From Candidatus Atribacteria bacterium (GTDB lineage Bacteria; Bipolaricaulota; Bipolaricaulia; UBA7950; UBA9294), in contig SPBW01000063.1 in the NCBI GenBank assembly GCA_004525685.1, positions 1 through 10,704 of the forward strand: DNA of 10,704 nucleotides. Direction: 5' to 3'. Below the pieces are notes generated by a model, which worked only from the letters and a program-made list of their open reading frames with translations, did not search any database and was not told the DNA's origin. Of this stretch, positions 7,211 through 10,704 are shown piece by piece (positions within the stretch are counted from its first letter, which is position 1; every line of letters begins with the position of its first letter). Made by a program: the position numbers and the translations under genes.

Positions 7211-9274
7211 ATGCCTTTCGGGTACATGGGAAAGATACTCGTGGTGGATCTGTCGGACTACGAAGTGGGAGGAGATTCGGCCTCCTGCTTCACAGAGGTT
7301 CCCATTGAGGACGCGTGGTACGAGCAGTTTCTAACTGGCTACGGGCTTGCGGCGAGATACATCTTTGAGAATCAGAAGCCAAACGTCGATCCGTTGGGCC
7401 CGGACAATCACCTTGCCTTCATGAGCGGACTGCTGACAGGCACAGGCGCGTTCTTCAGCGGACGCTGGATGGTGGCGGGCAAGAGTCCATTGACAGGCAC
7501 GTGGGGAGACGCCAATTGCGGAGGGTATTTTGCGCCGGCGCTCAAAAAGACGGGCTACGACGGCATCTTCGTGAAGGGAGCGGCCAAGACTCCAGTCTAT
7601 CTCCTGCTCGACGGCGCGCAGCAAGAGCTTCTTGATGCGTCTGATCTGTGGGGCACAGATACGGCGCAGACTGACGATTGGTTCAAGAAGACCTACGGCG
7701 ATGACGTTCAGATTGCATGCATCGGCCCTGCCGGAGAGTGGCAGTCACCGATTGCCGGCATCGTGACAGACAAAGGTAGATTGGCAGCTCGAAGTGGCCT
7801 TGGCGCGGTCATGGGATCGAAGAAGCTAAAAGCGCTGTGTGTTCGAGGGACGCAGCCTGTCAAGATTCACGATGTCAAGACGCAATCCCGCATTACCGTC
7901 GCCTACATGCGGGCTTTTGATCGATACAAGCACCTCCGCATGGATCGCTTTCTTGGCAAGCTGATGAATGCTCCGTTGTTTGCCGGATTGCTGCGGTTCT
8001 TGTCCAAGCATCCCAAGCTGTTCTCGCCTCCAGCGGAAATGGATCGCTACGTGATGACGACGTGGGGCACGCCTGGGGTGACATCCAACTCAGCGAATAT
8101 CGGCGACTCGCCTGTCAAGAACTGGGCGGGCACAGGTGAAGATGATTTCCCGGAAGCTAGCTCTCAATTCATATCCAATGACAGCGTGACACAGTATCGA
8201 ACACGCCGCTACGGATGTCACCACTGCCCGATGGCCTGTGGCGGCATCGTCAGTGTGATCGACGACGATTTTGATATCCAAGAAGCCCACCAGCCGGAGT
8301 ACGAGACGCTGTGCGGGTTTGGAACGATGCTTCTCAATGACCACGTGCGCAGCATCATCAAGGTGAATGATCTCTGTAACCGTGCGGGGCTAGACACAAT
8401 CAGCACGGCCGCGACTGTTGCATGGGCGTTTGAGGCCTTCGAGAAGGGGCATCTCACCACTCTCCAGACCGAAGGACTGGATCTAACATGGAAGTACAGC
8501 AAATCAGTGATCGATATCGTCGAGAAGATGGCGACGCAGGAAAAGGGATTCGGCGAGATTCTCCGCCGCGGAGTCAAAGCGGCGGCCGAGTATTACGGAT
8601 CGGTGACCGTGCCGTATGCGATGCATGTAGGAGGGCAGGAATTGCCTATGCATGACTGCAGAAGTCCATTGGCTGGCCTCGGACTTGGCGCTGCCTACGA
8701 ACTTGAGCCCACTCCAGGGCGACATACATCGAGCATGTACCCGTGCCAAGCCTATCTGGATGATCTAGACGAGCCGTCCCGCGTACTTCCGCTGCTGGGA
8801 TTGCACATCCATCCCATGAAACGCAAGCCTTCAGATCCCCCTGAGGCCGAGGCTCTCAAGATGTCAAGCTGTTTCATGGATTTGGTCAATGGACTAGGAA
8901 TGTGTGCGATGGCCTTTGATGAGTCGGCGCCGCCGCCCATTGTAGAGTGGGCCAACACATCGACGGGCTGGGACAAAGATTTCCAGGACTACATGTGGAT
9001 CGCCCAACGGATCAAGACGGTGCGTCACGCGTTCAACGTTCGCGAAGGGATTGCAATCAGTGACATTGTTCTACCTGATCGAGCACGAGGAATCCCCCCG
9101 ATGGAACGCGGCCCCAACAAGGGGAGTACGCCCGACTTGGGCACAGCGCGCACAGAATACTACAAGGCGATGGGATACGACCAGGACACTGGATGGCCGC
9201 TGCCGGAAACGCTTGACGCCTTGGATTTGGAGTTTGTGAAGAATGCCCTCTACCCGACATCCGTATCAACCTAG
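7211..9274 (+). CDS. aldehyde:ferredoxin oxidoreductase family enzyme (tungstopterin, 4Fe-4S)
   Basis: The 687-residue protein starts with the family's GYMGKILVVDLS block. It continues with LTGYGLAARYIF, the pterin-contacting GKSPLTGTWGDANCGGYFAP, the KTGYDGIFVKG block, and GRLAARSGLGAVMGSKKLKA. The cluster motif is C336-x2-C339-x3-C343 (YGCHHCPMAC), with a likely fourth ligand C565 in GLGMC. LCNRAGLDTIS and the C-terminal VRHAFNVREG are also typical. Most relatives oxidise aldehydes to acids and reduce ferredoxin, with a bis-pterin tungsten site; the superfamily also includes BamB of class II benzoyl-CoA reductase, so aldehyde chemistry is likely but not proven. It is longer than classic AOR (about 600 residues), partly through a hydrophobic stretch at about 237-274 (LMNAPLFAGLLRFL). 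AAGGAGG at 7200-7206 fixes the start. It probably consumes the product of the upstream glycyl radical enzyme in the cytoplasm. Confidence 0.92.
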   Translation: MPFGYMGKILVVDLSDYEVGGDSASCFTEVPIEDAWYEQFLTGYGLAARYIFENQKPNVDPLGPDNHLAFMSGLLTGTGAFFSGRWMVAGKSPLTGTWGDANCGGYFAPALKKTGYDGIFVKGAAKTPVYLLLDGAQQELLDASDLWGTDTAQTDDWFKKTYGDDVQIACIGPAGEWQSPIAGIVTDKGRLAARSGLGAVMGSKKLKALCVRGTQPVKIHDVKTQSRITVAYMRAFDRYKHLRMDRFLGKLMNAPLFAGLLRFLSKHPKLFSPPAEMDRYVMTTWGTPGVTSNSANIGDSPVKNWAGTGEDDFPEASSQFISNDSVTQYRTRRYGCHHCPMACGGIVSVIDDDFDIQEAHQPEYETLCGFGTMLLNDHVRSIIKVNDLCNRAGLDTISTAATVAWAFEAFEKGHLTTLQTEGLDLTWKYSKSVIDIVEKMATQEKGFGEILRRGVKAAAEYYGSVTVPYAMHVGGQELPMHDCRSPLAGLGLGAAYELEPTPGRHTSSMYPCQAYLDDLDEPSRVLPLLGLHIHPMKRKPSDPPEAEALKMSSCFMDLVNGLGMCAMAFDESAPPPIVEWANTSTGWDKDFQDYMWIAQRIKTVRHAFNVREGIAISDIVLPDRARGIPPMERGPNKGSTPDLGTARTEYYKAMGYDQDTGWPLPETLDALDLEFVKNALYPTSVST

Positions 9275-10064
9275 ACGAGTGCCTGAACCGGATGCACAGC
9301 ATCCGCTTGTTTTCGATCTAGTGCATGGATCGACAGAGGACGGCCCCGGCCTGCGCACGGTCGTCTTCCTCAAAGGGTGTCCGCTTCGGTGTGCTTGGTG
9401 TCACAATCCAGAGTCTCAGCGGCCCGAGGCGCAGGTGTTTGTGACACCGGGCCCCGGGTCTATGCAGATTTTCGAACCCATCGGTGAAGCCATGTCATCT
9501 GAGAGGGTTGCCGCAGAAATCGCGCGCGATCTTCCCTTCTACCAAGCCTCAGGAGGAGGCGTGACATTCAGCGGTGGCGAACCGATGATGTACATGCCCT
9601 TCATGCATGCGATTGGTGAACAGATCAGAGCGCAGGGCATCCACGTTGCCGTTGATACCAGTGGATACTTCGATTACGCAGAGTACGTTCAACTCTTGCA
9701 GGGAACAGTCGATCTCTTCCTCTATGATCTCAAGATCATGGATGACGACAGGCATCGCGCAGCCACAGGCGTTGGCAATGCTCGCATCCTTGAGAATCTC
9801 GTTCAACTCAAGCAATCGGGTGTTGACATCCAGGTGCGCGTTCCCTTGATCCCAGAATACACGGCTACAGAAGAGAATCTGTCCGCGATTGCCTCGTTCG
9901 TTCGTGAGAATGACCTCTCCAAGGTCTCACTCCTGCCCTACAATCCATCAGGCAACGACAAGTGGTTGAAGATGGGTGCCCATCCTCCCGTCCTCATGCC
10001 AGCAAGGCCGATGGACTTGAGCGAATATGAGCGCTGGGGCGCTTTCTTTAATAGCTGCTTCTGA
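9243..10064 (+). CDS. radical SAM glycyl-radical-enzyme activating enzyme
   Basis: The 273-residue protein has the radical SAM motif C46-x3-C50-x2-C53 (GCPLRCAWCHNPES), preceded by STEDGPGLRTVVFLKG. It also has the activase blocks SGGGVTFSGGEP, VDTSGYF, LYDLKIMDDDRHRAATG and LLPYNPSGNDKW. It reductively cleaves S-adenosylmethionine and abstracts hydrogen from the radical glycine of its partner, here expected to be G819 of the operon's glycyl radical enzyme. Many activases of dehydratase-type enzymes carry a two-cluster ferredoxin-like insert after CHNPES; here that region (about 59-88) has no cysteine, and the only further one is near the C-terminus. In this respect it resembles PflA. ATG 9243 lies inside the AOR gene with GGAG 10 bases upstream. 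GTG 9279, just past the AOR stop, is an alternative start without a Shine-Dalgarno sequence, and would still keep every motif. Confidence 0.93.
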   Translation: MPSTRHPYQPRRVPEPDAQHPLVFDLVHGSTEDGPGLRTVVFLKGCPLRCAWCHNPESQRPEAQVFVTPGPGSMQIFEPIGEAMSSERVAAEIARDLPFYQASGGGVTFSGGEPMMYMPFMHAIGEQIRAQGIHVAVDTSGYFDYAEYVQLLQGTVDLFLYDLKIMDDDRHRAATGVGNARILENLVQLKQSGVDIQVRVPLIPEYTATEENLSAIASFVRENDLSKVSLLPYNPSGNDKWLKMGAHPPVLMPARPMDLSEYERWGAFFNSCF

Positions 10065-10146
10065 AGGACGGTTCTGTCGCGAATCATGACGACGTAGTGA
10101 AGCTATCGTACACTGCATCATTCCGAGGTGCTTGGGGTGATTGACG

Positions 10147-10704
10147 ATGAGGTGTGCGTCCAAGTTGATCGTGATCCTGGTGCCTGCAGCGTCGCTCTTC
10201 TTCCCCGTAGCAGCCCAGCACGACGATGCGGGCTATATCTACGACCAGCCAGAAGCGGTTTTCGGCGACTGAGCAACGGGCACATGTTCGGACCACTGGG
10301 TAGTCGCCTCTACCGGTGGCCGCGCATGCAGGTTAACTTCATCGCCACACGGTGATCTCAAGCCGCGTCCTCGTGACGTCGCCAAGATTGGCCAGCTGAT
10401 GTTTCATGATGGCGTGTGGAATGGAGCGCGCCGATTGCCAGAGAGGTGGGTCGAGGCGTCGGTTGCATCGTCGTATGTGTTCGGGCCGGGCGAGGGGGTC
10501 TATGACTTCACGGACTACGGGTATCTGTGGTGGCGGATGGATGCTGTGATTGGCGGTGAGAGGTTGGCATCGTATACAGCGGCTGGCTCGGGTGGACAAC
10601 GGCTGATTGTCACTCCGGACTTGGACACGATCGTTGTGTTCACAGGTGGCAACCACGACTCCTACGAGCCCGTGGACGAGATCATGATTCGGCACATCTT
10701 GCCG
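10147..10704 (+). pseudogene. decayed beta-lactamase-like serine hydrolase, runs off the window
   Basis: ATG 10147 opens a 41-residue stretch with a clear signal peptide: basic start, hydrophobic LIVILVPAASLFF, cleavage after VAA. It continues QHDDAGYIYDQPEAVFGD and then meets TGA 10270-10272. The same frame is open from there to the window end. From about 10354 it encodes the C-terminal part of a serine hydrolase of the beta-lactamase / 6-aminohexanoate-dimer hydrolase group: PRDVAKIGQLMF, GVWNGARRLPERWVEAS, YGYLWW, GSGGQRLIVTPDLDTIVVF and FTGGN. About 30 codons join the two parts, whereas the family normally has a couple of hundred residues there, including the S-x-x-K catalytic motif, which is absent. 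A stop plus a large internal deletion indicates a dead gene. A secreted C-terminal-only remnant is conceivable but unlikely. It lies 82 bp after the operon and is probably not part of it. Confidence 0.75.

Larger units (their letters stand above)
2777..10064 (+). other. five-gene operon: phosphoesterase, glycyl radical enzyme, SCP2-like protein, AOR, activase
   Basis: All five genes are on the plus strand. Junctions are an 8-bp overlap (4119-4126), a 4-bp ATGA overlap (6695-6698), a 15-bp gap (7196-7210) and a 32-bp overlap (9243-9274). Several internal genes have strong Shine-Dalgarno sequences: AAGGAGG at 4107-4113, GGGAG at 6683-6687 and AAGGAGG at 7200-7206. This packing indicates one transcript with translational coupling. 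The fourth enzyme accepts aldehydes in most of its family, and the fifth is the expected activator of the second, so the products very likely act in one pathway. Confidence 0.85.

Overview
The window looks like chromosomal DNA of a bacterium with anaerobic metabolism, probably uncultivated. It is moderately GC-rich and shows strong AAGGAGG-type ribosome binding sites and tightly packed co-directional genes. Its centre encodes two oxygen-sensitive enzyme classes: a glycyl radical enzyme and a tungsten/iron-sulfur oxidoreductase of the aldehyde:ferredoxin oxidoreductase (AOR) family. Nothing in the window fixes the phylum.

Left part (1-2223): a GC-rich first 60 bases that may hold the tail of an upstream gene; a small pyrimidine-dimer DNA glycosylase-like protein (61-507, +); and, convergent to it, a large FAD-dependent dehydrogenase of the COG2509 type (610-2223, -). 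A non-coding stretch of about 550 bp (2224-2776) separates this gene from the divergent central operon. It contains a 17-bp direct repeat spaced exactly 60 bp apart, a second imperfect repeat pair, and a perfect 10-bp inverted repeat just before the first operon gene.

Central operon (2777-10064, +): five genes that overlap or are 15 bp apart. In order they are a calcineurin-like metallophosphoesterase, a glycyl radical enzyme (C461/E463 in GCVEP, glycyl radical G819), a small SCP2-like protein that probably binds lipid, an AOR-family enzyme, and a radical SAM glycyl-radical-enzyme activase. The activase lacks the usual ferredoxin-like cysteine insert. The likely logic is that the activase installs the radical, the glycyl radical enzyme makes an aldehyde by a C-X lyase or dehydratase reaction, and the AOR enzyme oxidises it to the acid while reducing ferredoxin. 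The SCP2-like protein suggests a hydrophobic substrate or product, and the phosphoesterase may release that substrate from a phosphoester. I do not recognise this combination as a characterised pathway, and the substrate is unknown.

Right end (10147-10704): a decayed beta-lactamase-like serine hydrolase gene. Signal peptide and C-terminal domain lie in one frame, but a TGA stop intervenes and most of the catalytic domain is missing.
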